Shown here: positions 51,188 to 59,542 of the stretch, piece after piece
How positions within the stretch are numbered: position 1 is the first letter of the stretch
Layout of the letters: each line of letters starts with the position of its first letter
Assembly: GCA_963714125.1 (NCBI GenBank)
Contig: OY970234.1
Span: 1,922,001 to 1,986,000, forward strand
DNA: 64,000 bases
Direction: 5' to 3'
Source: CAWCAW01 sp963714125
Lineage (GTDB): Bacteria; Actinomycetota; Acidimicrobiia; Acidimicrobiales; UBA8190
Made by a program: the position numbers and the translations under genes
Notes under the pieces: model-generated
Told to the model about the DNA's origin: nothing
Database searches by the model: none
Seen by the model: only the letters and a program-made list of their open reading frames with translations

Positions 51188-52030
51188 ATGGACAAGTCCA
51201 AGTCGAGCAGCCAACCGTCGAGCCTCGACAGCCTGCGGACCGTTGAGTTCCGGCAGACTTTGCGGGGTTATCACATCGATGATGTCGATGAGTATCTCGA
51301 ACGCGTCGCGGTAGACGCCGAGGCACTTCAAGAGCAACTGCGCCAGGCGGGTGATCGCGTCAAGCAGGCCGCCGATCGCATTGCCCAACTGGAACGGCAA
51401 GCCCAGCAGCCGCAAGCGCCCGGCGTGGCCGCGGCCGCCCCTCCGGTTGCCGATGACTCGCTGCAGCGCACCTTGGTGTTGGCGCAGAAGTTCGTGGAGC
51501 AGACCCAAGCCGAGGCTGAGGCCGAAGCCCGGCGACTGCTTGGTGACGCCGAGCACCGCGCTCGGGCCATGGTCGACGACGCCGAGCAGAAGGCGCGCGC
51601 CGTGACGCAAGACACCGAGCGCAACCTCCGTGAGGAGATTGGCCGGTTGGAGTCGCTGCGTACCAAGTTGGCCGCCGATGTGGAGACGATGGCTCGCCAT
51701 CTCGACACCGAGCGCACCAGGCTGCGTGACTCGCTGGCTGACATGTTGGCGTGGGTCGATGAGCACGTTCAGCCGGGGGCGTCACTGCTCGTCAAGCCCC
51801 CCGAGCCCCGCCGCGAACCCGAAGCTACCCCTCCGGAAAGTTCAGCGGGCCAGGGTCAGGGGTCGCTGTTGCGCCCCCCTTCCGCGGCCTTCGGCTCGCG
51901 CCTGCAAGGACAAGAGCCGCCCGCCTTCCCCTCCACGGGGACGCCGGTGGTGACGCGCACCGAGGATCGTTCGGGTCCGGGTCCGGCCACCGGAGATTTC
52001 TCCGGCGACCGCGCCGGCGTTCGTCGCTGA
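51188..52030 (+). CDS. divIVA: DivIVA/Wag31-like polar growth and division protein
   Basis: This 280-aa coiled-coil protein has the DivIVA N-terminal membrane-curvature domain (TVEFRQTLRGYHIDDVDEYLE, about residues 18-38), a first coiled coil to about residue 75, a Pro/Ala linker, and a long second coiled coil (about residues 95-200). The C-terminal tail is Pro/Gly/Ser-rich. DivIVA scaffolds wall growth at poles and septa in actinobacteria. It closes the ylm cluster and converges with ileS; the 49-bp gap has no obvious terminator. Confidence 0.93.
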   Translation: MDKSKSSSQPSSLDSLRTVEFRQTLRGYHIDDVDEYLERVAVDAEALQEQLRQAGDRVKQAADRIAQLERQAQQPQAPGVAAAAPPVADDSLQRTLVLAQKFVEQTQAEAEAEARRLLGDAEHRARAMVDDAEQKARAVTQDTERNLREEIGRLESLRTKLAADVETMARHLDTERTRLRDSLADMLAWVDEHVQPGASLLVKPPEPRREPEATPPESSAGQGQGSLLRPPSAAFGSRLQGQEPPAFPSTGTPVVTRTEDRSGPGPATGDFSGDRAGVRR

Positions 52031-52079
52031 CCAACGTCGGTACCGCGCCCCTGTAGTTCGGGTGGCAGCTGGGCGCCCC

Positions 52080-55000
52080 TCAGTTTCCGGGGCAGGGGAC
52101 CTTTCGCACTTCGACGGCGAACTCATCGGCCGGTGAGACGATGAGCTGCGCGGCCAACGTCTGCTCGGCAACGTAGTCCCGGTAGTGCTCGATTGCCGCC
52201 GCCGTAGCTGGCGGCGCCGCCACGGTGAGTTCGATGCAGTCCGAGACGTGGAGGTCCGCGTCGCGGCGGGCGGCTTGGACGAGACGAACGACGTCGCGCA
52301 TGAGACCCTCGCGCTCGAGTTCGTCGGTGACCTCGGTGTCAAGGACCACCACCCCCGCACCTCCAGGCAGTGTGCGCCCCGCCCGCTGGTCAAGGGGGCG
52401 CAGCACCAAGCTGAACTCGCTCTCGCGCAGGGGAGTGCCGTCGACCTCCACCGTGCCGTCCACCAGTTGCCAACGCCCCGCCTTGACGGCGGTGATGACC
52501 CGTTGGGTGTCGGCGCCCAGGCGCGGTCCGAGCACGCCCGGGACCACCGTAAGGACTTGCTCGGCAACATCGGCGATGTCGTCGGTGAACACGACCTCTT
52601 TGACGTTGACTTCGTCTTCGATGAGCGCCACATACGGCGCCAGGCGTTCGGGCCGATCGGTGGCCACCACCAGACGTCCGAGAGGGAGCCGGACCCGGCG
52701 CCCGTTGGCCTCCCTGATGGCATGGGCCGATGAGCACACGTCGCGGATTATGTCCATGGCATCCACGAGCTCGCGGTCGGCCGGCAGCGCATCGGCGCTC
52801 GGCCACGAGGCCAGATGGACGCTGCGTTCGCCGGTGAGGCCTTGATACACGGACTCGCTCAGACAGGGCAGCAACGGGGCGATCACCGTGCACAACGTGG
52901 TCAAGACCGTGGACAACGTGTCGTAGGCGTCGAGCTTGTCGTCGTCGACAGGGGCATCGACGCCGGTTGCCGATGACTGGCGCCCGCGCCAGAACCGGGG
53001 CCGGCTGCGTCGGATGTACCAATTGTTCAGCGCGTCGAGAAATCCGGTGATGGCGGCACAGGCCCCGAAGAGGTCATAGCTGTCCATGCAGGCGGTGACG
53101 TCGCTGATCAGATCGGCCGTCTTGGCCAGCACGTAGCGGTCGAGGACGCCGGCGGCGTCGGTGCGCCGGCGTCCGACCACACCATCAGCGTTGGCGTACA
53201 GCGACAAGAAGTACCAGGCGTTCCAGATCGGGTTGAGGACCTGGCGCACCGTCTCCTCCATGCCCTTGGCGTGGACCACCAGGTCCTGGCCGCGCAAGAT
53301 CGGGGAGGACAGGAGGAACCAACGCATGGCGTCGGCGCCCCACACGTCGAACACCATGTCGGGCTCGGGATAGTTGCCCAGACGCTTGGACATTTTGCGG
53401 CCGTCGTCGCCGAGGACGATGCCGTGCGAGACGCAGTGGGTGAACGGTTCGCTGTCGAACAGCGCCACCCCCAACACATGCAGCGTGTAAAACCATCCTC
53501 GGGTTTGGCCGACGTACTCCACGATGAAGTCGGCCGGAAAGTGCGAGTCGAACCACGGGCCCTTCTCGAAGGGGTAGTGCACTTGGGCGAAGGGCATCGA
53601 TCCGGACTCGAACCAACAGTCAAGGACGTCGGTGACGCGTCGCATGGTGGACTGGCCCGTGGGGTCGTCGGGGTTGGGGCGCACCAACTCGTCGATGAAC
53701 GGTCGGTGCAAGTCATTGGGCCGGACCCCGAAGTCACGCTCGAGGGCCTCGAGGCTGCCGTAGACGTCAGTGCGCGGGTAGCGAGGATCATCGCTGCGCC
53801 ATACCGGGATGGGGGCACCCCAAAAGCGGTTCCGGCTCACACACCAGTCGCGCGCCCCTTCGAGCCATTTACCGAAGGCGCCGTCGCGCACATGGGCAGG
53901 CACCCAGTCGATGTTCTGGTTGAGCTCGACCATGCGGGCCTTGACGGCGGAGACGTCGATGAACCACGACCGCACCGCCTTGTAGATCAACGGCGTGTCG
54001 GTGCGCCAACAATGGGGATAGCTGTGGGTATACGGCGCCGCCGCCACGAGCACGTCGGCGGCGCGCAGATCAGCGGTGATGGGCGCATTGGCCTCAAAGA
54101 CGTGATGGCCGGCGTAAGGGGGCACCTCCGTGGTGAAGCGCCCCCGATCGTCGACGGGGCACACCACGGCAATGCCGGCGGCCTGGCAGGCCCAGTAGTC
54201 CTCCTCGCCGAATCCGGGCGCCATATGCACCACCCCGGTGCCCTCGTCGGTGGCGACGAAGTCACCGCCGAGGACGCAAAAGGCGTTCTCCTGTTGGGCG
54301 AAGAAGTCGAACAAGGGCCGGTAGGTCCGCCCGATGATGTCGGCTCCTCGGAAGGTGCCCAACACTTGGGCCTCCTCGCCGAACACCTCGGGATAGGCGC
54401 TCACCCGGTCCACGGCCACCGCCGTGGGTACGTCGTGAACCAGGTACGCGACGTATTCGATGTCGGGCCCGACGGCCAGGGCCAAGTTGGAGGGCAGCGT
54501 CCACGGGGTGGTGGTCCACACGAGCAGTCGAAGGGCGCCGTCAGCCACCGACGCGAAGCCATCGGGGCGGGCGGGGGCCGGATCGAGATCGAAGGCGACA
54601 GTGACGGCGGGATCTTCACGCGGGCGGTAGGCGTCGTCTTGGCGGGTCTCGAAATTCGACAGCGGGGTCTCGCATTCCCAGCAGTACGGCAGGACGCGTT
54701 CACCTTCGTAGACGAGCCCCTTCTCCCACAGCTGGGCGAAGGCCCACATGACGCTCTCCATGAACGACAGGTCCATGGTCTTGTAGTCGTTGGCGAAGTC
54801 GACCCAGCGGGCCTGGCGGGTGACATAGCGCTCCCAGGCGTCAGTGGTCCGCTGCACCAGGGCGCGGCAGTAATCGTTGAAGGCGTCGATGCCGTATTCG
54901 ACGATCCCGGCCCGACCGGAGATCTCGAGTTCCTTTTCTGCCTCCATCTCGGCCGGGAGCCCATGACAGTCCCAGCCGAAGCGCCGCTCCACCCGGCGGC

Positions 55001-55253
55001 CCCGCATGGTCTGGTAGCGGGGCACCGCATCCTTGACGAACCCGGTCAGCAGGTGGCCGTAGTGGGGGAGACCGTTGGCAAAAGGCGGGCCGTCATAGAA
55101 CACGAACTCGTTGTCCCCACCGGCATTGGCCTCTACCGAGGCCCGAAATGTCCCGTCGGCGGCCCAGAACTCGAGCACCTGCTCTTCGAGCCGGGGGTAG
55201 TCGGGCTTCTGATCGACGCGCGGGTACGCCTCACCCCGGGTCTCTGATGGCAT
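52080..55253 (-). CDS. ileS: isoleucyl-tRNA synthetase, long (type 2) form
   Basis: This 1057-aa class I synthetase charges tRNA-Ile. It has the HIGH-type motif NGLPHYGHLLTG, CP1 editing domain, KMSKS-type motif GRKMSKRLGNYPEP and the anticodon-binding domain. Both the length (over 1030 aa) and the KMSKR-LxNYP motif fit the eukaryote-like type 2 IleS found in mycobacteria, a form usually less sensitive to mupirocin (established for the class; inference here). The start is ATG at 55253, 6 nt after a minus-strand TACGCT box; the frame extends 15 codons upstream. Confidence 0.96.
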   Translation of the reverse strand: MPSETRGEAYPRVDQKPDYPRLEEQVLEFWAADGTFRASVEANAGGDNEFVFYDGPPFANGLPHYGHLLTGFVKDAVPRYQTMRGRRVERRFGWDCHGLPAEMEAEKELEISGRAGIVEYGIDAFNDYCRALVQRTTDAWERYVTRQARWVDFANDYKTMDLSFMESVMWAFAQLWEKGLVYEGERVLPYCWECETPLSNFETRQDDAYRPREDPAVTVAFDLDPAPARPDGFASVADGALRLLVWTTTPWTLPSNLALAVGPDIEYVAYLVHDVPTAVAVDRVSAYPEVFGEEAQVLGTFRGADIIGRTYRPLFDFFAQQENAFCVLGGDFVATDEGTGVVHMAPGFGEEDYWACQAAGIAVVCPVDDRGRFTTEVPPYAGHHVFEANAPITADLRAADVLVAAAPYTHSYPHCWRTDTPLIYKAVRSWFIDVSAVKARMVELNQNIDWVPAHVRDGAFGKWLEGARDWCVSRNRFWGAPIPVWRSDDPRYPRTDVYGSLEALERDFGVRPNDLHRPFIDELVRPNPDDPTGQSTMRRVTDVLDCWFESGSMPFAQVHYPFEKGPWFDSHFPADFIVEYVGQTRGWFYTLHVLGVALFDSEPFTHCVSHGIVLGDDGRKMSKRLGNYPEPDMVFDVWGADAMRWFLLSSPILRGQDLVVHAKGMEETVRQVLNPIWNAWYFLSLYANADGVVGRRRTDAAGVLDRYVLAKTADLISDVTACMDSYDLFGACAAITGFLDALNNWYIRRSRPRFWRGRQSSATGVDAPVDDDKLDAYDTLSTVLTTLCTVIAPLLPCLSESVYQGLTGERSVHLASWPSADALPADRELVDAMDIIRDVCSSAHAIREANGRRVRLPLGRLVVATDRPERLAPYVALIEDEVNVKEVVFTDDIADVAEQVLTVVPGVLGPRLGADTQRVITAVKAGRWQLVDGTVEVDGTPLRESEFSLVLRPLDQRAGRTLPGGAGVVVLDTEVTDELEREGLMRDVVRLVQAARRDADLHVSDCIELTVAAPPATAAAIEHYRDYVAEQTLAAQLIVSPADEFAVEVRKVPCPGN

Positions 55254-55259
55254 GACGCC

Positions 55260-55265
55260 AGCGTA
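55260..55265 (-). promoter_or_regulatory. -10 box TACGCT, leaderless promoter of ileS
   Basis: On the minus strand TACGCT (55265-55260) ends 6 nt before the ileS ATG (55253). Confidence 0.55.
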
Positions 55266-55338
55266 TGCGTCGCACCTGGGAGGCCCGCGCCGAGCCACGC
55301 CACCATGGGGGGTCCTTGCTACCGGCGACGGGCGACGC

Positions 55339-55344
55339 TAGGGT
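55339..55344 (+). promoter_or_regulatory. -10 box TAGGGT for the DksA-like operon
   Basis: TAGGGT in the 175-bp divergent region. Initiation around 55351 would produce a leader containing a small ORF (55379-55432). A 12-bp palindrome, TTGACCGGTCAA, lies at 55401-55412. Confidence 0.45.
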
Positions 55345-55378
55345 CGCCCACCTTCGTTGACCCGGTGGAGGCTTAGGG

Positions 55379-55432
55379 ATGATGGACACCAAGTGTGGGT
55401 TTGACCGGTCAACGGCACCGAGGCTCTCATGA
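55379..55432 (+). CDS. 17-codon upstream ORF overlapping the DksA-like gene
   Basis: ATG 55379 follows GGTGGAGG (55364-55371) by 7 nt, one of the best ribosome-binding sites in the window. It encodes 17 residues (MMDTKCGFDRSTAPRLS) and stops at TGA 55430-55432, overlapping the ATG of the next gene (ATGA). A leader peptide or a coupling device is likely; no homology can be judged at this length. Confidence 0.5.
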   Translation: MMDTKCGFDRSTAPRLS

Positions 55433-56289
55433 GCCCGGCGAAGAAGCCCGTCAAGAAGGCGGCGTCCTCGAAGGCTTCGGCCACCAAGAAGGCGTCGCCC
55501 AAGGCCACCGCCAAGAAAACGACGGCCAAGGCCCCGGCGAAAAAGGCGCCGGCCAAGGCGCCCGCCAAGGCCGCCACGAAGACGGCACCGCCCAAAGCGG
55601 CCGCCAAAAAGGCCGTCATCAAGGCACCGGCCAAGAAGGCACCGGCCAAGGCCCCGGCCAAGGTCGCCGCCAAGGCCCCGGCCAAAAAGGCACCGGCCAA
55701 GGCCCCGGCCAAAAAGGCACCGGTCACCAAAGCAGCTGCGACCAAGGCACCAGGTAAAGCTGCTCCGGCTCCGGCTCCGGTCGCCACTCCAGCCGCCACG
55801 GCGGCACCGGCGAAGAAGGCGGCTGTCGAAAAGCTGCCCTCACGCCCGCTGCGACCCGACACCAGGCCCAGTGCGGCCGCCCCCAAGCGAGCCCGGCCGA
55901 CGGTGGGGCCCTATGCATCGGATACCAAGTTTCTCGAGGAGCAGCACACCTTGCTCAACGAGGAGCGCCTCGTCTATCGCAACCAAGCCGATGACCTGCG
56001 CGCCGAGGCCGATGCTTTGGCCCTGGAGCGCGAACCGGGTGACGTCCAGTTCGACGAGGAGTCCGGCGAGGGCGGCACCATCGCCGTCGACCGCGAGCGT
56101 GACCTCACCTTGTCGGCCCAGGCTCTGGCCACCATCGAGGAGGTCGACATCGCCCTGCTCGCCATAGAAGCCAAGTCCTACGGGGCTTGTGAGAACTGCG
56201 GGCAACCCATACCGAAGGCCAGGCTGCGGGCGCTCCCGTATGCTCGGTTGTGCGTGGCATGCAAAAGCGGAGGGCTTCACCGCCGCTGA
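55429..56289 (+). CDS. DksA/TraR-type zinc-finger protein with histone-H1-like Lys/Ala/Pro tail
   Basis: This 286-aa protein has two very different parts. Residues 1-140 are almost only Lys, Ala, Pro, Thr and Ser, built of AKKAPAK / APAKKAP repeats like eukaryotic H1 tails and bacterial histone-like proteins. Residues about 165-286 are DksA/TraR-like: a helical region (FLEEQHTLLNEERLVYRNQA) and a C4 zinc finger (Cys254, 257, 275, 278; CENCGQPIPKARLRALPYAR). DksA proteins enter the RNA polymerase secondary channel. Similar two-part proteins occur next to ileS and lspA in actinobacteria such as Streptomyces (from memory). Binding of both DNA and RNA polymerase is inference. Confidence 0.88.
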   Translation: MSPAKKPVKKAASSKASATKKASPKATAKKTTAKAPAKKAPAKAPAKAATKTAPPKAAAKKAVIKAPAKKAPAKAPAKVAAKAPAKKAPAKAPAKKAPVTKAAATKAPGKAAPAPAPVATPAATAAPAKKAAVEKLPSRPLRPDTRPSAAAPKRARPTVGPYASDTKFLEEQHTLLNEERLVYRNQADDLRAEADALALEREPGDVQFDEESGEGGTIAVDRERDLTLSAQALATIEEVDIALLAIEAKSYGACENCGQPIPKARLRALPYARLCVACKSGGLHRR

Positions 56290-56312
56290 GCGACGGGGGG
56301 AGCCGTGTTGGC

Positions 56313-56867
56313 GTGTGGCGACCTCCTGTCGTCGCGGCAGTCGTAGCCGTCGTCGTTGTCGTCGTCGATCAGCTCACCAAATCATGGGCCGTGCACCGTC
56401 TGTCGCATGGATCAATCCATGTGATCTGGAAGCTCGATCTCCAGCTGACCTACAACTCCGGCAGCGCCTTCAGCCTCGCTCAGGGCTGGGCCCCGGTGCT
56501 GGGCTCGGTGGCCGTCGTCATCGTCGTGGTGCTCCTGGCGGTACTGCGCAAGGTGCGCTCTCGGGTACTGGCGGCGGCCCTGGGACTCGTTGTGGGCGGG
56601 GCGCTGGGCAACCTCGCCGATCGGGTGGTGCGAAGCCATCACGGCGCCGTGGTGGACTTCATCGCGCTGCATTTCTGGCCCACCTTCAATGTGGCTGACT
56701 CGTGCATTGTGGTGGGCTCGCTGTGGGCGGCGGCACTGTTGTGGCGTAGTGGCGTGACGCCCGCCCCCGCCGCCCCCGACATCGCCCGGCCCGACATCGC
56801 CCGGCCCGGCATCGAACCGGATGCTTCGCCGGACGGGAGCGAGCCTCGAGGCAGGCTCCAGGCATGA
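56313..56867 (+). CDS. lspA: lipoprotein signal peptidase (signal peptidase II)
   Basis: This 184-aa aspartyl membrane protease removes signal peptides of prolipoproteins. It has four hydrophobic segments, DQLTK in the first, and the catalytic motifs GNLADRVVR...VVDFI and FNVADSCIVVG (the two Asp). The C-terminus has a short DIARPDIARP repeat from a 15-bp DNA duplication. GTG 56313 follows GGGGGGAG; earlier starts at GTG 56250 or ATG 56259 would overlap the DksA-like gene. The stop overlaps rluD (ATGA). Confidence 0.93.
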   Translation: MWRPPVVAAVVAVVVVVVDQLTKSWAVHRLSHGSIHVIWKLDLQLTYNSGSAFSLAQGWAPVLGSVAVVIVVVLLAVLRKVRSRVLAAALGLVVGGALGNLADRVVRSHHGAVVDFIALHFWPTFNVADSCIVVGSLWAAALLWRSGVTPAPAAPDIARPDIARPGIEPDASPDGSEPRGRLQA

Positions 56868-57847
56868 CCGAGACCTATGAGCAGGATCGAGGCGGAGACA
56901 TCCTCGATGTCACCGTGCCGCCGTCGTTGGCCGGCGAACGTCTGGACCGGACCGTGGCCATGTTGGCGGGCGTGACCCGCAGCGTGGCCGCCGAACTCGT
57001 CACTCAGGGCCGCATCGTCCTCGACGGCCAGCCCGTGTTGCGGCGCGCCGACACATTGGCGGCGGGACAACGACTGCAGATCACCCTGCTGCCAGCAGAG
57101 TCGATCGGCCTCGTCCCCGATGACACTGTCGAATTCGCTGTCGTCTATGAGGACGCCGATCTCCTCGTCCTGGACAAGCCCGCCGGTTTGGTGGTGCATC
57201 AGGGGGCCGGGAATCACCAGGGGACCTTGGTCGAGGGACTGGTGGCCCGCTACCCCGATCTCGCCGAACTGGCCGCCTCCGGGGGTGGGGAGCCCACCCG
57301 CCCTGGCATCGTCCACCGCCTGGACAAAGGGACATCGGGGCTGCTGGTCGTGGCTCGCACCGCTGACGCGTACCGGATGTTGGCCGCGCAGTTCAAAGAG
57401 CATTCGACGACGCGGTCGTACGGGGCTCTGGTGGCGGGAGCCGTGTCCGAGGAAAGCGGTGTGGTGGACGCTCCCATCGGTCGATCGGTGCGCCGACCAA
57501 CCCGGATGGCGGTGCGCTCGGAGGGCCGGCCCGCCCGCACCAGATTCCACGTACTGGAGCGCTACCAAGGACCACTCGAGTTCACGTTGCTGGAGGTGAC
57601 GCTCGAAACAGGGCGAACGCACCAGGCGCGCGTCCATCTGGCTGCCATCGGGCATCCGGTGATCGGCGATGACCGCTACGGCGGCCCCGAGGCCCGGCCT
57701 GTCGAGATCCTCAAACAGGTCGAGCCCGGTCGGGTGCTGCTGCACGCCCGACGCCTCACGCTCGTGCATCCCGACGGAGACACCCGGACCTGGGAATCTC
57801 CATTGCCCGCCGACATGACGGCAGTGCTGAGCGCTCTATCGAGCTGA
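56864..57847 (+). CDS. rluD: RluA/RluD-family 23S rRNA pseudouridine synthase
   Basis: This 327-aa protein has an N-terminal S4 RNA-binding domain (about residues 18-80; ERLDRTVAMLAGVTRS) and the RluA-type catalytic domain with HRLDKGTSGLLVVAR (catalytic Asp, about residue 150) and GRTHQARVHLAAIGHPVIGD. The lspA-rluD pairing is widespread; exact target uridines cannot be read from sequence. ATG 56864 overlaps the lspA stop. It converges with the sigma-factor gene. Confidence 0.94.
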   Translation: MTETYEQDRGGDILDVTVPPSLAGERLDRTVAMLAGVTRSVAAELVTQGRIVLDGQPVLRRADTLAAGQRLQITLLPAESIGLVPDDTVEFAVVYEDADLLVLDKPAGLVVHQGAGNHQGTLVEGLVARYPDLAELAASGGGEPTRPGIVHRLDKGTSGLLVVARTADAYRMLAAQFKEHSTTRSYGALVAGAVSEESGVVDAPIGRSVRRPTRMAVRSEGRPARTRFHVLERYQGPLEFTLLEVTLETGRTHQARVHLAAIGHPVIGDDRYGGPEARPVEILKQVEPGRVLLHARRLTLVHPDGDTRTWESPLPADMTAVLSALSS

Positions 57848-57859
57848 GCGCGCTGGCCA

Positions 57860-57875
57860 GGCGTGGCGCGACGCC
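57860..57875. terminator. hairpin between convergent rluD and sigma gene
   Basis: GGCGT (57860-57864) and ACGCC (57871-57875) pair around GGCGCG. GCGTG/CACGC (57861-57865, 57878-57882) is an alternative. It could serve both convergent genes; no T-tract. Confidence 0.35.
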
Positions 57876-57876
57876 G

Positions 57877-58713
57877 TCACGCAGCCTGGTGGGCGGCTTC
57901 CATTTCGGCGATGGCAGACAGATGCTGGAGCGCCCGTGTTTCGGCTTGTCGGGCTCGTCGAACACCAATGCCGAGCCGTTGGGCCGTGGCTTGGAGCGAG
58001 GCGGGGGACCCTCCGTCGAGTCCGAAGCGGATGGTCACCACGTCGCGCTCGAGCTCGTCGAGCCCGTCCACTGCGTCGCGCACGGTGGCCAGCACGAGCT
58101 TGCGCTCAACGTCATCCTCGAACCTGGTGTCATCTCCTCCCACCAAGTCGCCCAGCGGTGTCCCACTTTCGCTGCCGGCGGGTTGGTCCAAGCTGGCCAC
58201 GACCCGAGCCACGTCTTGCAGAGAACGCAGACCGTGCTCGTCGATGGCGGAAGCCTCGGCCACTTCCTCGGGCGTGGGGTCGCGCTTGAGCTCTGAGGCG
58301 AGTTCCCACGTGGTGCGGTCCACCCGCTGGGTCAACTCGGCCACCTCCATCGGCACGCGGATGGTGTTGCCGTGTTGCTGCACGGCCCGCTGCAGGGCTT
58401 GGCGGATCCACCACGTCGCATACGTCGAGAATCGAAAGCCGCGCTGCCAGTCGAACTTGTCGACAGCCCGCATCAAGCCGAACGTTCCCTCTTGCACGAG
58501 GTCGGAGAAATCGACGCCGCGGTCTTGGTAGCGACGGGCCCAGTGCACCACGAGCCGGAGGTTGGCGGCGATCATCTGGCGTCGGGCGTCCTCGTCGCCA
58601 GCCGCTACCAGCTTGGCCAGCTCAACTTGCTGGTCATGGTCGGGGAGGGGGTGGTGATCGAGATCGTCCAAAAAGAGCCGGATGCCGTCGATTGAGCTAG
58701 CCGAGTTCGCCAT
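57877..58713 (-). CDS. sigma70-family RNA polymerase sigma factor (group 2/SigB-HrdD-like)
   Basis: This 278-aa sigma factor lacks region 1.1 and has region 1.2 (LFLDDLDHHPLPDHDQQVEL), region 2 (ANLRLVVHWARRYQDRGVDF through FRFSTYATWWIRQALQRAV), region 3 and region 4.2 (LQATAQRLGIGVRRARQAE). Size and content fit non-essential primary-like sigma factors of actinobacteria. It starts with ATG at 58713. Upstream, the divergent gap to 58884 is relatively AT-rich but shows no confident promoter or operator. Confidence 0.92.
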   Translation of the reverse strand: MANSASSIDGIRLFLDDLDHHPLPDHDQQVELAKLVAAGDEDARRQMIAANLRLVVHWARRYQDRGVDFSDLVQEGTFGLMRAVDKFDWQRGFRFSTYATWWIRQALQRAVQQHGNTIRVPMEVAELTQRVDRTTWELASELKRDPTPEEVAEASAIDEHGLRSLQDVARVVASLDQPAGSESGTPLGDLVGGDDTRFEDDVERKLVLATVRDAVDGLDELERDVVTIRFGLDGGSPASLQATAQRLGIGVRRARQAETRALQHLSAIAEMEAAHQAA

Positions 58714-58883
58714 CGTCTGCCTTAGTCACCTTGTTTTTCTGTTGTCGCGTGTTTTCTTACATGGGGAACAACACCAGTGTCGTCCGTGTCATTCCTGACT
58801 TTTGGGAGGCGGCGGGCGGGTTTTGGGGTGGGGGCTTGTGACCCGGGTTGCATCGGGGCTGCCAGAGGTGCTGCGCTCTGGCC

Positions 58884-59498
58884 ATGCCCGACTCCCCAGT
58901 CCCGTCCCACCCAACCCCGGCGGGGCGGTTGTACGTGGTGCGCCACGGCCAAACCGAATGGAGTCGTACCCACCGTCACACGGGACGAACCGACCTCCCT
59001 TTGGAAGCGACCGGCATCGGCCAGGCCGAGGAGGTCGGCCGGCGTTTGGCCGGGCACCATTTTGCCCGGGTGTTGGTGAGCCCGATGCAACGGGCCTGGC
59101 AGACCTGTATGGCGGCCGGGTTCGAAGTAGCGGCCGAGACGTGTGACGACCTGCGGGAATGGGACTACGGCGCCTTTGAGGGGCTTACCACCGAGGAGAT
59201 CTTGGCCCTCAACCCGGGGTGGTCGTTGTGGAAGGACGGCGCTCCCCAAGGGGAGTCGCCCGCCGAGGTGGGGCGCCGTGCTGATGCGGTGGTGGCATTG
59301 GCCCGCTCCGGACCGGGCGATGTCCTGGCCTTTGCCCATGGCCACATCCTGCGGGTGGTGGCGGCCCGGTGGGTGGGGCTCGCCCCCAGCGACGGTGGCC
59401 GTCTCTCGCTCGACCCGGCCACCATCAGCGTCCTCGGCTGGGAGCACGGCCTGCCGGTGACCACTCGATGGAACGCCGGCGGCCACCTCTTCGATTGA
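58884..59498 (+). CDS. histidine phosphatase (phosphoglycerate-mutase-like)
   Basis: This 204-aa protein belongs to the histidine phosphatase superfamily. VVRHGQTEWS holds the phospho-accepting His (about residue 18), and LAFAHGHILRVV the second His. REWDYGAFEGLT is the usual Glu-containing loop. No cofactor-dependent mutase signature was recognised, so it is more likely a phosphatase of unknown substrate. ATG 58884 gives a family-like N-terminus; TTG 58848 in frame is an alternative. Confidence 0.88.
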   Translation: MPDSPVPSHPTPAGRLYVVRHGQTEWSRTHRHTGRTDLPLEATGIGQAEEVGRRLAGHHFARVLVSPMQRAWQTCMAAGFEVAAETCDDLREWDYGAFEGLTTEEILALNPGWSLWKDGAPQGESPAEVGRRADAVVALARSGPGDVLAFAHGHILRVVAARWVGLAPSDGGRLSLDPATISVLGWEHGLPVTTRWNAGGHLFD

Positions 59499-59525
59499 AG
59501 CGGCTGAGCGGCTGCGCGTCGGTGG

Positions 59526-59542
59526 GCGCCTCGCTCAGGCGC
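59526..59542 (+). terminator. hairpin after the histidine phosphatase gene
   Basis: GCGCCT (59526-59531) and AGGCGC (59537-59542) pair around CGCTC, followed by GTTCTTTG. It overlaps the last codons of the convergent membrane-protein gene. Confidence 0.45.

Noticed and set aside
53271..55247. Long plus-strand open frame over ileS
   Set aside because: ileS on the minus strand has HIGH and KMSKR motifs; the opposite frame is a shadow of biased codon use.
58480..58495. GAACGTTC considered as a LexA site
   Set aside because: There is no 4-nt spacer between half-sites, and it lies inside the sigma-factor gene.
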